Source: Tenericutes bacterium HGW-Tenericutes-1 (GTDB lineage: Bacteria > Bacillota_I > Bacilli_A > Izemoplasmatales > Hujiaoplasmataceae). From it: a stretch of DNA of 64,000 nt. This document shows positions 9,014 through 17,352 of this stretch, piece after piece (positions within the stretch are counted from its first letter, which is position 1; each line of letters begins with the position of its first letter). The translations under genes were made by a program, and so were the position numbers. The notes beneath the pieces are model-generated. The model worked only from the letters and a program-made list of their open reading frames with translations, made no database searches and was not told the origin of the DNA. The stretch lies in assembly GCA_002839155.1 (NCBI GenBank), contig PGXM01000007.1:1-64000 (forward strand), written 5' to 3'.

Positions 9014-9916
9014 CTAAGATTCTTTACTATTTTCACTTATCTCGAAGTTAGGATTTTGAATTTCACCATTACAAACTTTTTTAAAAAAATCAAAAATCAC
9101 TTTTGTGACCATTGCATCTTCATAGGCGTCATGCACTTGATTTTCTGGTATGACATCGGAGTAAAGTTTATAAGCATTAAAAAGACCTAAATCATTTTTT
9201 AATCCAAAATAATGTTTATGAAGTTTTAATAAATCAATGAATTGAACATTTTTTGTTAAGTCAGGCAAATGATGTAATTGAGCTGATTTTTTGATTTCAA
9301 TGATATCATTTTGACCCCAAACAACGATCATCGGCCGTTTGGTTTTAATAATTCGTTCTAAAGTCCTATAAAAATCATGATATGGAATTCCGTTATCAAT
9401 GGTTTCTTGGGTTATATGCAAGAATTTTTTTGTCCGATTAGATAATTCTTTGAATAATGTCGGTTTAATAAAATCTTTATGATTTTCTAAGATATTTCCT
9501 TCACTATCAACTAAGACCATGCCACATTGAATGATTTCAGAAATAAACTTTTCGTAATTTTGATAAGGAGGCATCGACATCTCAAGGTCTAAAAATAGTT
9601 TTGGCTGTGTACCATTCACAATCGATTGAATCCCTTTTTTAATAATATTGGTATCATAATAAATTCTTGGATTTTGCTTATCTGGAAAAATAATCTTGTC
9701 AAGATTCTCAACCGATTTAACCATCACGCCTTTTAAACGTCGTTCATGGTCATTAACCCACATAAAAAGGTAAATACCTTCATTGAGGTATTGCATAAAA
9801 GTATTAAACATCCCTTTGGCCATATAAAAATATGCAACGCGTTTGCCTTGTTTAATTGATACGATACGATTTTCGACACTAACGCTATGTAAAGGCCCGT
9901 AAACATATGAAGACAT
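9014..9916 (-). CDS. DEDDh-family 3'-5' exonuclease (KapD/RNase T superfamily type)
   Basis: This 300-residue protein has an N-terminal domain of ~100 residues that I do not recognise, followed by a DnaQ-like exonuclease fold. The catalytic residues are visible: FLDLEM (D110, E112), WGQND (D204) and HDAYED (H262, D267), the DEDDh arrangement that binds two metal ions and removes 3'-terminal nucleotides. The spacing and HDAYED motif resemble KapD/ERI-1-type nucleases more than the DnaQ proofreading subunit. The ATG is preceded by GGTGAT, a ribosome site used repeatedly in this window. It is a single-gene unit with its own terminator, between the uvrC terminator and the ABC cluster. RNA or DNA as the substrate cannot be decided from sequence. 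Confidence 0.82.
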   Translation of the reverse strand: MSSYVYGPLHSVSVENRIVSIKQGKRVAYFYMAKGMFNTFMQYLNEGIYLFMWVNDHERRLKGVMVKSVENLDKIIFPDKQNPRIYYDTNIIKKGIQSIVNGTQPKLFLDLEMSMPPYQNYEKFISEIIQCGMVLVDSEGNILENHKDFIKPTLFKELSNRTKKFLHITQETIDNGIPYHDFYRTLERIIKTKRPMIVVWGQNDIIEIKKSAQLHHLPDLTKNVQFIDLLKLHKHYFGLKNDLGLFNAYKLYSDVIPENQVHDAYEDAMVTKVIFDFFKKVCNGEIQNPNFEISENSKES

Positions 9917-9960
9917 ATAATCACCGTTATCTATTTTATCATGATTTATTCGTTTTTAAA

Positions 9961-9993
9961 CAAAAAGCGTTACTCACGTTTGGCGAGTAACGC
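9961..9993 (-). terminator. Intrinsic terminator of uvrC
   Basis: Stem GCGTTACTC (9967-9975) / GAGTAACGC (9985-9993), T-run on the minus strand (A-run 9962-9966). The uvrC stop codon (9970-9972) lies inside the distal arm. Confidence 0.9.
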
Positions 9994-11742
9994 AATTTTT
10001 AAATTATCAATCGCTGGTGATGATAATCCAAGCGATTTTAATTCTTCAATCGGTGCATTTTTAATAGCTTCGATGGTTTTATACTTTTCCAACAGCTTTT
10101 GTTTAGATGCTTTTCCGATGAGCGGGATTTGATCAAGTATCGAGGCGAAAATCTGTTTAGTTTGTTTTTCTCGGTGGTAAGTAATCGCGAATCGATGTGC
10201 TTCATCTTGAACTTTCGTTAAAAAAACATAAAGCGGTGAATGACGATCAATCGGAATGACGGATTCATCGAGTCCAATGATTGCGTCCGTTTTATGAAAA
10301 TCATCTTTTCTTAAACCAATGACAGGAATATCTAAATAAAGACCATCAAGTACTTCTTTGCACGCTCTCACTTGTCCTAATCCACCATCCGTGATAATTA
10401 AATCAGGTCGATCTTTCATTGATTCCATTAAGAGTCGTTGATATCTTCGGTAAATGATTTCCTTCATCGTCCCATAATCATCGGGTCCAATGATGGTTTT
10501 AACTTGGTATTTCCGATAACTGTTTTTATCAGGAACCCCGTTTTTGAAAACGACCATCGCAGATACCGGTTGAGTTCCTTGGGTGTTGGAGTTATCAAAG
10601 GCTTCAATTCGTCTAATCGATTCAAGACCGATGAGTTTTGCTAATGTTTCCGTTGCGCCAAGTGTCTTTTTTTGTTTATGTAAATAAATGTCAAGATGTG
10701 TTTCTAAGTGAATTTTGGCGTTATCTAAAGCTGTCGTGATGAGTTTCATTTTATCTCCCCGTTTGGGGATTAAGAATGAATCCGCAAATATCGATTCTAG
10801 CAGTTCATTTTCGAGTGATTCAGGCAACAAAATTTCTGAAGGCATCAAATGTTTTTCATAAAATTGAGCTAAATAATCTAATACAGTTTCGGTGGCATCA
10901 TCATAAAAATCGTGAATCGAAGAATCGGAAAAGATGATTTTACCGGCACGCATAAATAAAATTGTGATTGCGATAAAGGTACCATCGTCATAGAAGTTAA
11001 TGATGTCTCTATCTTTTGCATCGGCGAAAATGATTTGTTGCTTTTGGGTCGTATCATTGACTGAATCGATGAGTTGTTTGTATTCCTTGGCTTTTTCGAA
11101 TTCTAGTTTTTCTGAATGATCATACATCTTTTTTTGTAATTCATGAACTAAATTAGCCGTATTTCCAGACAAGAATTGTTTGATTTCATTTATGATGTTT
11201 TGAGTGACTTCTGGTTCAATGGAAAAAACACAAGGGCCAAGACATTGGCCAATGTGATAATAAAGACATAATTTTTTTGGCATTGAAACGCATTTTCGCA
11301 AAGGATAGACGCGATTTAATAAATCGACAGTTTCTCTTGCACTGAAAACATTGGGGTAAGGTCCGAAGATGTTTTTGTTTTTCTTAGTGACTTTTCGAGT
11401 TATGATAATTTTTGGATGTTCTTCTTTTGTAATTTCGATGTATGGGTATGTTTTATCATCCATTAACATAATGTTATATTTGGGTTTATGTTCTTTGATT
11501 AAAGAGAGTTCCAATAAAAATGCTTCTTTTTCAGACTTTGTGACAATGTAAGTGAAATCAATGATATCATGAACTAATTTGGTGGTTTTTAAGTCATGCG
11601 AACCAACAAAATAAGATTTCACCCGATTTTTAAGGCTTTTTGCTTTACCAACATAAATGATATGGGATGAGGAATCTAACATTTGATAACTTCCCGGTAA
11701 ATCAGGTAAACTATTTAACTTAGCTTTTATTGTTTCATTCAT
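9970..11742 (-). CDS. uvrC: Excinuclease ABC subunit C
   Basis: UvrC makes the two incisions of nucleotide excision repair in complex with UvrB. The 590-residue product starts MNETIKAKLNSLPDLPGSYQ, with the GIY-YIG 3' nuclease domain at residues ~12-95 (YVGKAKSLKNRV). A UvrB-binding UVR segment lies near 200, the RNase H-like 5' nuclease half follows (EAFDNSNTQG, DLIITDGG), and a helix-hairpin-helix pair ends the protein. Length is normal. Start: an in-frame ATG at 11835 would run back through the promoter and the rbfA terminator. The ATG at 11742, preceded by AAAGGGGG and GAGG, is right. The gene is transcribed alone from a promoter at 11765-11793. Confidence 0.97.
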   Translation of the reverse strand: MNETIKAKLNSLPDLPGSYQMLDSSSHIIYVGKAKSLKNRVKSYFVGSHDLKTTKLVHDIIDFTYIVTKSEKEAFLLELSLIKEHKPKYNIMLMDDKTYPYIEITKEEHPKIIITRKVTKKNKNIFGPYPNVFSARETVDLLNRVYPLRKCVSMPKKLCLYYHIGQCLGPCVFSIEPEVTQNIINEIKQFLSGNTANLVHELQKKMYDHSEKLEFEKAKEYKQLIDSVNDTTQKQQIIFADAKDRDIINFYDDGTFIAITILFMRAGKIIFSDSSIHDFYDDATETVLDYLAQFYEKHLMPSEILLPESLENELLESIFADSFLIPKRGDKMKLITTALDNAKIHLETHLDIYLHKQKKTLGATETLAKLIGLESIRRIEAFDNSNTQGTQPVSAMVVFKNGVPDKNSYRKYQVKTIIGPDDYGTMKEIIYRRYQRLLMESMKDRPDLIITDGGLGQVRACKEVLDGLYLDIPVIGLRKDDFHKTDAIIGLDESVIPIDRHSPLYVFLTKVQDEAHRFAITYHREKQTKQIFASILDQIPLIGKASKQKLLEKYKTIEAIKNAPIEELKSLGLSSPAIDNLKIALLAKRE

Positions 11743-11764
11743 ATCCTCGCCCCCTTTGCACCTA

Positions 11765-11793
11765 ATTATATCAAAATAATGTACTTCTCGCAA
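11765..11793 (-). promoter_or_regulatory. SigA-type promoter of uvrC
   Basis: On the minus strand, TTGCGA (11788-11793), 17-bp spacer, TATAAT (11765-11770), 23 bases before the uvrC start. Confidence 0.75.
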
Positions 11794-11800
11794 TTTAAGA

Positions 11801-11832
11801 AAAAAGAAAAACTTTGGACGAATCCAAAGTTT
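11801..11832 (-). terminator. Intrinsic terminator of the rimP-nusA-infB-rbfA operon
   Basis: A 10-bp perfect stem (11809-11818 / 11823-11832), with a TTCG tetraloop on the minus strand, is followed by a T-rich tract. It begins 5 bases after the rbfA stop codon. Confidence 0.92.
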
Positions 11833-11837
11833 CATAT

Positions 11838-12167
11838 TTATTTAATATCTTTTAATAAATCATCAATCTTCATGCCTTTTTCGTAAGATTCATCGAATTT
11901 AAAAACCAATTCAGGAACTTTACGCATTTTCACGCGTGAAGCAAGTTGATTTTTGATAAATCCTTTTGCACGATCGAGAGATTCTTGGGTTTTTGCACGG
12001 TCTTCTTTCGTACCATAGACAGTATAGTATGCAAAGATAAAAGAAAGTTCATTCGTAACTTTGACGCCAGTAATCGTGATGAACCCAACTTGATCTTTGA
12101 CTTCCCGTTGTAAGATTAACGATAATTCACGTTGAACAAGTGTTTCAAGACGATCGACTTTAACCAT
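11838..12167 (-). CDS. rbfA: 30S ribosome-binding factor A
   Basis: RbfA binds the immature 30S subunit and helps mature the 5' end of 16S rRNA. The 109-residue product ([15 protein letters not shown]...) shows the KH-like fold with VTNELSFIFAYYTVYG and the conserved RVKMRKVPELVFKFDES ending. The ATG at 12167 has AGAGGT about 6 nt upstream and overlaps the infB 3' end by 8 bases; the upstream in-frame ATG lies inside infB and is rejected. It is the last gene of the operon. Confidence 0.95.
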   Translation of the reverse strand: MVKVDRLETLVQRELSLILQREVKDQVGFITITGVKVTNELSFIFAYYTVYGTKEDRAKTQESLDRAKGFIKNQLASRVKMRKVPELVFKFDESYEKGMKIDDLLKDIK

Positions 12168-14028
12168 TTTTAACCTCTTGCATTGTGGAAGCTTCGATAA
12201 CGTCATCGACTTTTAAGTCGTTGAAGCTCTCAAGCATAATGCCACATTCAAATCCAGTTTTAACTTCTTTAACGTCATCTTTAAACCGTTTTAGGGAAGC
12301 AATTTTACCTTCATGAACAATAACACCCTCACGAATGACTTTGACCAAAGAATCACGTTTGATTATACCTGTTGAAACAATACATCCTGCAATGGTTCCA
12401 ACTTTAGAAACTGTGAATGTTTCACGGACAACCGCTTCACCAATCATTCGCTTTTCAAAAACAGGATCAAGTAAACCTTTCATGGCTTTTTGAATATCAT
12501 CAAGTGCTTCATAAATAATATCATAGATACGAATTTCAACGCCTTTATTATCAGCGGTTTCACGGACAGATGCTTGCGGACGTACATCAAATCCAATGAT
12601 GATTGCCTTACTTGCTTCGGCTAATGAAACGTCGGTTTCTGTAATCGCTCCAACTCCTGAACGAACAATATCAATGGTGGTTCCTTCAACTATAATTTTA
12701 TTGATGGATCCTTTAAACGCTTCAATTGAACCTTGAGTATCACCTTTGATGATGAGTCGTAATTCTTTTTCATTGCTTTCAGCTTTTTTGAAGAAATCTT
12801 CCAACGACATGTTTTTTGTCATACCATGTTCGGTTTTGACTTGTCTTTCTAATCTTTGAAGAGCAATGTCACGCGTTTGTTTTTCATTCATAAAGACCAT
12901 GAATGCGTCCCCTGCTAAAGGAACATCATTTAATCCATGAATTTCAACTGCTTGAGAAGGTTTAGCTTCATTAATCGTACGGCCTAAATCATCCACCATG
13001 GCGCGAACTTTTCCGTAGGTAGAACCAACCACAAATGGATCGCCTACTTTGAGTGTTCCAGTATTAATGAGAATCGTCGCAACGGGGCCTTTACCCTTAT
13101 CTAATTTAGCTTCAATAACTGAACCAGAAGCTAACCGTTTTGGATTGGCTTTTAATTCCATCATTTCAGCGACTAATAGGATGGTTTCAAGGAGTGTTTC
13201 AACGCCTGTACCTTTTAATGCCGAGATGTAACAGAAAGGAGTATTTCCACCCCAGTCATCAGCGAGTAAATCTAAATCAGCGAGTTCTTGTTTAACTCGG
13301 TCTGGATTCGCGCTGGGTTTATCCATTTTATTGACAGCGACGATGATATTACACTTTGCCGCTTTTGCATGGTCGATAGCTTCTTTAGTTTGGGGCATGA
13401 CACCATCATCGGCAGCGACAACTAAGACAATGATATCCGTAATTTTCGCACCGCGTGCACGCATTTCTGTAAAAGCCGCATGACCAGGAGTATCGATAAA
13501 AGTAATAGGTTTTCCATGATGAACAACTTGATAAGCACCGATATGTTGAGTGATTCCTCCCGCCTCAGAAGAGACGATTCGACTATGACGAATCGTATCA
13601 AGCAATGTCGTTTTACCATGGTCAACGTGACCCATGATGGTGACGACTGCAGGACGTTCAATCAATTGATCTGGTGTATCAATAATTTCAATTTCATCAA
13701 ATTTAGTCATGTCAGTAATCACTTCATCTTTTAATTCAAGACCAAATTCTAAACAAACTAATTCAACCGTGTCACGGTCTAACGCTTGTGTCAGCGACGC
13801 CATGATTTTCATGAACATTAATTTTTTAATAATTTCTGAAGCCGGACGATGCATTGCTTCAGCTAAATCAGATACCGTCATACCATCATGAAAGAAAATC
13901 GTATCAACGACGATCTCTGGTTTCACAGGAACATTCGGTTTACGAAACTCTGTTTTTGTCGTTACGGGATGTTTCTTTTGTTGATTGACATTAGATTTTT
14001 TCTTTGGATATGATTTTTTAATAGCCAT
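12160..14028 (-). CDS. infB: Translation initiation factor IF-2
   Basis: IF-2 is the GTPase that places initiator tRNA in the ribosomal P site. The protein has 622 residues, so its N-terminal region is short, as in Mollicutes and many small Firmicutes. Seen in order: a short lysine-rich N-tail, an IF2_N module ([20 protein letters not shown]), a GTPase domain with [18 protein letters not shown] and NKMD, then domains II to IV ending in the C-terminal beta-barrel. The ribosome site GTAGGTG precedes the ATG. It lies between ylxQ and rbfA in the conserved order. Confidence 0.97.
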   Translation of the reverse strand: MAIKKSYPKKKSNVNQQKKHPVTTKTEFRKPNVPVKPEIVVDTIFFHDGMTVSDLAEAMHRPASEIIKKLMFMKIMASLTQALDRDTVELVCLEFGLELKDEVITDMTKFDEIEIIDTPDQLIERPAVVTIMGHVDHGKTTLLDTIRHSRIVSSEAGGITQHIGAYQVVHHGKPITFIDTPGHAAFTEMRARGAKITDIIVLVVAADDGVMPQTKEAIDHAKAAKCNIIVAVNKMDKPSANPDRVKQELADLDLLADDWGGNTPFCYISALKGTGVETLLETILLVAEMMELKANPKRLASGSVIEAKLDKGKGPVATILINTGTLKVGDPFVVGSTYGKVRAMVDDLGRTINEAKPSQAVEIHGLNDVPLAGDAFMVFMNEKQTRDIALQRLERQVKTEHGMTKNMSLEDFFKKAESNEKELRLIIKGDTQGSIEAFKGSINKIIVEGTTIDIVRSGVGAITETDVSLAEASKAIIIGFDVRPQASVRETADNKGVEIRIYDIIYEALDDIQKAMKGLLDPVFEKRMIGEAVVRETFTVSKVGTIAGCIVSTGIIKRDSLVKVIREGVIVHEGKIASLKRFKDDVKEVKTGFECGIMLESFNDLKVDDVIEASTMQEVKNG

Positions 14029-14043
14029 ATTGACACCTACTTT

Positions 14044-14352
14044 CTAACTCTCTAGTTCGCTCTTAATCATCTGTGCAAAATGTTGGTCAATAATTGCGAT
14101 GACTTTACGATTTTCTTTTCCAACAGCGGTTGTAATCTCATCACTTGATAGGTCTTTAACCAACATAACATTATAAAATGCACACTTATCGGTGATTCTC
14201 TTCGTTGTATTAATTCCTGCGTCACTGGCAAGAAATACAATTTTGGCGCGAAGATTTCTAATTGAAACTAACACCATATCTTCCCCTGATGTTACTTTTC
14301 TTGCGCGTGTTGCTAGGCCAATATGGCCTAATAGCTTACTTTTGTTCATCAT
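14044..14352 (-). CDS. ylxQ: L7Ae-type K-turn-binding protein YlxQ
   Basis: This ~102-residue protein of the L7Ae/L30e family binds kink-turn RNA in its characterised relatives. Visible features are the N-terminal LLGHIGLATRARKVTSGED helix-loop, VFLASDAGINTTKRI, and DEITTAVGKENRKVIAIID. The start is a cluster TTG-ATG-ATG (14355, 14352, 14349). The reading overlaps the end of ylxR, so initiation is probably coupled; I chose the first ATG. The position between ylxR and infB is the classic arrangement. Confidence 0.9.
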   Translation of the reverse strand: MMNKSKLLGHIGLATRARKVTSGEDMVLVSIRNLRAKIVFLASDAGINTTKRITDKCAFYNVMLVKDLSSDEITTAVGKENRKVIAIIDQHFAQMIKSELES

Positions 14353-14611
14353 CAATCAACTTCAATAATTCTTCATAAATCAAATCTGGAATCGGTGTTT
14401 CTAAGTGACGTTCAAGTACTTTGGTTTTCTTAGCTTGTTGAATAACCGCTTTACTTTTAGAGACATATGCGCCTCTACCGTTTGCTTTTCCAGTTTTATC
14501 GACAAAGATAATTCCTTCAGGGCTTCGTACAACACGAATTAGCTGTTTCTTTTCAAAACGTTCATTCGTAACAACACACTTACGAAGTGGAATTTTTTTA
14601 ATTTTGTTCAT
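14336..14611 (-). CDS. ylxR: YlxR-family nucleic-acid-binding protein
   Basis: The 91-residue product matches the YlxR (DUF448) family: KIPLRKCVVTNERF, ELIRVVR-like strand and the GRGAYVSKS signature. The family is conserved next to nusA; RnpM, a modulator of RNase P, has been described for this family. The ribosome site AAAAGGAG lies 9-10 nt before the ATG. It is located between nusA and ylxQ and overlaps the latter's start. Confidence 0.93.
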   Translation of the reverse strand: MNKIKKIPLRKCVVTNERFEKKQLIRVVRSPEGIIFVDKTGKANGRGAYVSKSKAVIQQAKKTKVLERHLETPIPDLIYEELLKLIDDEQK

Positions 14612-14630
14612 CGAAAAACAGCTCCTTTTA

Positions 14631-15695
14631 TTAGTATTTTATCCCTTGAATCGTTGCGTCTGTCGTTGACTTAATATCGATTTTCCATCCACTAGATTGA
14701 ACAGCAAGTCTAGCGTTTTGACCTTTTTTACCGATGGCTAAGGATAATTGATCATCAGGAACAATCGCTACAGCGGAATGTTCTTTAAGATCAACAATGA
14801 CTGCGACTGATTTTGCCGGTTGAATGGCGTTAGACACTAATTCCTTTGGATCATCGCTGTATTTATAGACATCAATTTTTTCACCGTTTAATTGGTCAAT
14901 AACGTCTTTGATACGAGTTCCATTACGGCCTAAACAAGCTCCTACCGGATCAACTTTAGGATTGTTGGTAGAAACGCACACTTTACAACGATCACCAGGG
15001 TCTCTCGCAAGTCCCATAATTTCAATGACGCCTTCTTGTAATTCTGGAATCGCATTTTCCATTAAACGTTTGACTAAATTACGGTCGGTTCTAGATACAT
15101 ACACTTTTGGACCTTTTGTCGTTTGTTCTACTTTCGTAATGTAAACACGAACTTGAGAACCAACTATTAAGTCTGAAGGCATTAAATCTTTAAGGGGAAT
15201 GGATGTTTCAGTATCATACCCTAAACTTAAAGTGACATATTCATCATTCATACTGACGATTTCGGCGATAATCATTTCACCGGTTTTATCGGTGAAGATA
15301 TCAAAATTACGTTCTCTTTCAAGTTGTTTTAATCCTTGAGTTAAGATTTGTTTTGCTGAAGATGCCGCAATTCTACCAAAATCTTTAGGCGTTATCTTTT
15401 GTTCGATAACATCTCCGATTTTCGCATTTTTCTTAAGCAATTGTGCTTCATCAAGCGTAATTTGAGTCCCTTTTTCTGCTTCTGGATCAACGGCTTCAAC
15501 GACTTCATAAGAAGCTATGATTTGCACTTCATATTTTTCTTCGTTGAAAATGACTTTCGCGTTTTGTTGGCCATTAAAATCCTTTTTGTAAGCGTTCAAA
15601 AGTCCTTTACCAAAAACATCTAAAATCTTTTCTTTTGAAATACCACGTTCTTCTTCAATTTGATCTAATGCTTTAAAAAATTCTTTACTAATCAT
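14631..15695 (-). CDS. nusA: Transcription termination/antitermination protein NusA
   Basis: NusA binds RNA polymerase and modulates pausing and termination. The 354-residue form has an N-terminal RNAP-binding domain, an S1 domain near residues 135-200 (EIVSMNDEYVTLSLGYDTETS) and two KH domains (VGACLGRNGTRIKDV; LAIGKKGQNARLAVQ). It lacks the acidic C-terminal repeats found in proteobacteria, as expected for Firmicutes. AGGAGAA precedes the ATG by 6 nt. It is the second gene of the operon, whose leader carries a terminator-like hairpin (see 16164-16189). Confidence 0.97.
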   Translation of the reverse strand: MISKEFFKALDQIEEERGISKEKILDVFGKGLLNAYKKDFNGQQNAKVIFNEEKYEVQIIASYEVVEAVDPEAEKGTQITLDEAQLLKKNAKIGDVIEQKITPKDFGRIAASSAKQILTQGLKQLERERNFDIFTDKTGEMIIAEIVSMNDEYVTLSLGYDTETSIPLKDLMPSDLIVGSQVRVYITKVEQTTKGPKVYVSRTDRNLVKRLMENAIPELQEGVIEIMGLARDPGDRCKVCVSTNNPKVDPVGACLGRNGTRIKDVIDQLNGEKIDVYKYSDDPKELVSNAIQPAKSVAVIVDLKEHSAVAIVPDDQLSLAIGKKGQNARLAVQSSGWKIDIKSTTDATIQGIKY

Positions 15696-15707
15696 TTTTA
15701 TATTCTC

Positions 15708-16142
15708 CTAGAATTTGATCGCAAAACGGATCAATGTAATGTCTAAATAACTAATGTCTTGAATCTTATTTTTAACCTTAATACTAATCATATCATCTTC
15801 AAAACTGATTAAATCGCCTTCATAGATTTGATCATAGGTTTGAATATGAATATAGTGTCCAACAGCGTTTTTTATTTCTTCACGATTTCTAAGTTTTCGC
15901 TCAGCTCCCGGAGAAGATACTTCAAGGGAGTAATCGTCTTGAATTGGATCGGATTCATCTAGCAATGCGCTAATCGTCTCTGACACTTTGACACAGTCAT
16001 CAATATCAATTCCTGTTTTCTTATCAATCATAACCCTTAAGATATTACTTCTTCGTTCTTTAACATATTCTAAATCATAAAGTTCGTAGTCGAGATTTCT
16101 TACATGCGATTCGATTAAATTTCTTAGTGCTTTAAGATCCAT
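15708..16142 (-). CDS. rimP: Ribosome maturation factor RimP
   Basis: This 144-residue RimP protein is needed for late 30S assembly. Seen: the N-terminal alpha/beta domain (YELYDLEYVKERRSNILRVMIDKKTGIDIDDCVKVS), the family-defining LEVSSPGAERKLR motif, and a C-terminal Sm-like barrel. The ATG follows GAGGGGG. It is the first gene of the rimP-nusA-ylxR-ylxQ-infB-rbfA operon; the promoter lies upstream at 16210-16238. Confidence 0.95.
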   Translation of the reverse strand: MDLKALRNLIESHVRNLDYELYDLEYVKERRSNILRVMIDKKTGIDIDDCVKVSETISALLDESDPIQDDYSLEVSSPGAERKLRNREEIKNAVGHYIHIQTYDQIYEGDLISFEDDMISIKVKNKIQDISYLDITLIRFAIKF

Positions 16143-16163
16143 ATAGACACCCCCTCAATTCAT

Positions 16164-16189
16164 TAAAAAGAGAGGGTCCGACCCTCTCT
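16164..16189 (-). terminator. Terminator-like hairpin in the rimP-nusA leader
   Basis: Stem AGAGAGGGT (16169-16177) / ACCCTCTCT (16181-16189) with a 3-nt loop and a short T-run (A-run 16165-16169). It lies downstream of the promoter at 16210-16238 and ~20 nt upstream of rimP, so it is in the operon's own 5' leader as well as 3' of the GNAT gene. It can end the upstream unit and may also attenuate the nusA operon. Confidence 0.75.
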
Positions 16190-16209
16190 AAAGTACTTAT
16201 GCTAAATCT

Positions 16210-16238
16210 ATTATATCATAGCTGTCTTATAAAGACAA
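16210..16238 (-). promoter_or_regulatory. SigA-type promoter of the rimP-nusA-infB operon
   Basis: Minus strand: TTGTCT (16233-16238), 17-bp spacer, TATAAT (16210-16215). The expected transcript starts near 16203, giving a leader of about 60 nt that contains the hairpin at 16169-16189. Confidence 0.8.
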
Positions 16239-16252
16239 GCACCGCATATCAA

Positions 16253-16552
16253 TTATTGGTTTGTCGCTACTTTTGTCTTAACATTGATAACAATATCTTG
16301 ATATTCAACGTGCTTTTTGAACCACTCAATTGCATAAGGACATTTCGCGATGATTAAAAGTCCTCTGCCTTTTAAATAAGAATATGCCAATTCCATTAAA
16401 TGGGAAGCAACACCTTTTCCTCTTAATGATTCGTCAACGAAAACATGGGTAATGTTGACCCGTTTTTCGTCACGATGAGGAAAGTTAATCTCAGCGAGTA
16501 GTTTTCCGTTTTCCATTGAAAAAATTCGATCTACGTCGTATTGAAAATTCAT
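16253..16552 (-). CDS. Small GNAT-family acetyltransferase (YjdJ-like)
   Basis: This 99-residue protein has the compact GNAT fold of the Acetyltransf_CG (PF14542) group. Seen are ITHVFVDESLRGKGVASHLMELAYSY-type strand and helix (acetyl-CoA pyrophosphate loop RGKGVA) and a C-terminal CPYAIEWFKKH motif characteristic of this group. The substrate is unknown. The ATG overlaps the stop of the upstream methyltransferase gene in an ATGA, so the two are translationally coupled. Confidence 0.85.
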   Translation of the reverse strand: MNFQYDVDRIFSMENGKLLAEINFPHRDEKRVNITHVFVDESLRGKGVASHLMELAYSYLKGRGLLIIAKCPYAIEWFKKHVEYQDIVINVKTKVATNQ

Positions 16553-17268
16553 GGTTGTAACCTCCTTAAATGGTACATAATAATAGAACCGGCAACGGCA
16601 ACATTGAGCGATTCAACAGTATCGATGTCAATAAAAATATTCAGCGAAGTTTTATTTAATAGTTCTTGTCTTACGCCTGCTCCTTCATTGCCTAAAATAA
16701 TCGCAATTTTTGCATCTTTTCTAGGAACTGTCGTTAAACTAAAAGCCTCTTTTAATGAAGTTCCATAATAGATATAATCAGGATTCTGATCGATGAATTG
16801 TAGTAAGTCAGTCTCAATTAGATTCAATTGAAATAAGGCACCTTGAGTACTTCTAATGACTTTCGCATTATAAGGATCAACACTGTTTTCATATAGAATT
16901 GTCTCAAATCCAAACGCTAAAGCACTTCGAAGCAATGTTCCAAAGTTACCTGGATCTTGAATATGGTCAAGCATTAATAGCCGTTCTCCGATGTTAAATA
17001 CAACGGGTTTTGAACAAATAGCAATGACGCCTTGAGGTTCCATGACTTCGGAGATTTTGTTCATCACAATTTCATTGACCATTTCAACATTATCAAACGA
17101 TTCATAGGTTGATAAATTCGAAAAAATTGTTTTTACAATGCCCTGTTTTATTGCTTCTTCCACTAAGTGCGGACCTTCGACAATAAATTCGTTGGATTCA
17201 TCTCTAAACTTTCGTTTTTGTAAATTGAGCAAATGTTTTATCTTTTCATTTGAAACCGATGTTATCAT
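16549..17268 (-). CDS. SpoU/TrmH-family RNA 2'-O-methyltransferase (YsgA-like)
   Basis: The 239-residue protein has a short N-terminal substrate-binding domain (HLLNLQKRKFRDESNEFIVEG) and a SPOUT methyltransferase domain. The three knot motifs are visible: DHIQDPGNFGTLLRSALAFG, IILGNEGAGV and SLNVAVAGSIIMYHL. This identifies a SAM-dependent rRNA or tRNA ribose methylase; the YsgA/RlmB branch fits the length. The exact target nucleotide is not readable. The ribosome site GGTGATG precedes the ATG. Its promoter shares bases with the upstream gene's terminator. Confidence 0.9.
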   Translation of the reverse strand: MITSVSNEKIKHLLNLQKRKFRDESNEFIVEGPHLVEEAIKQGIVKTIFSNLSTYESFDNVEMVNEIVMNKISEVMEPQGVIAICSKPVVFNIGERLLMLDHIQDPGNFGTLLRSALAFGFETILYENSVDPYNAKVIRSTQGALFQLNLIETDLLQFIDQNPDYIYYGTSLKEAFSLTTVPRKDAKIAIILGNEGAGVRQELLNKTSLNIFIDIDTVESLNVAVAGSIIMYHLRRLQP

Positions 17269-17283
17269 ATCATCACCATCTTC

Positions 17284-17313
17284 ATTATACCATGAAAATC
17301 AAAAGGGAGACAA
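17284..17313 (-). promoter_or_regulatory. Promoter of the methyltransferase-GNAT unit
   Basis: Minus strand: TTGTCT (17308-17313), 18-bp spacer, TATAAT (17284-17289), 16 bases before the start codon. The -35 box lies within the 3' arm of the terminator hairpin at 17305-17331. Confidence 0.7.
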
Positions 17314-17331
17314 ATTATTGGTTTGTCTCCC
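17301..17331 (-). terminator. Terminator of the duplicated-domain lipoprotein gene
   Basis: Stem GGGAGACAAA (17305-17314) / TTTGTCTCCC (17322-17331), 7-nt loop, followed on the minus strand by TTTT. It lies 22 bases after the stop codon of 17353-21567. Confidence 0.85.
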
Positions 17332-17352
17332 CTAAGCTATTTAAATTAATTC

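Noticed and set aside
11743-11835. Upstream extension of uvrC by 31 residues
   Set aside because: The added codons run through the promoter and the rbfA terminator; a strong ribosome site marks the ATG at 11742.
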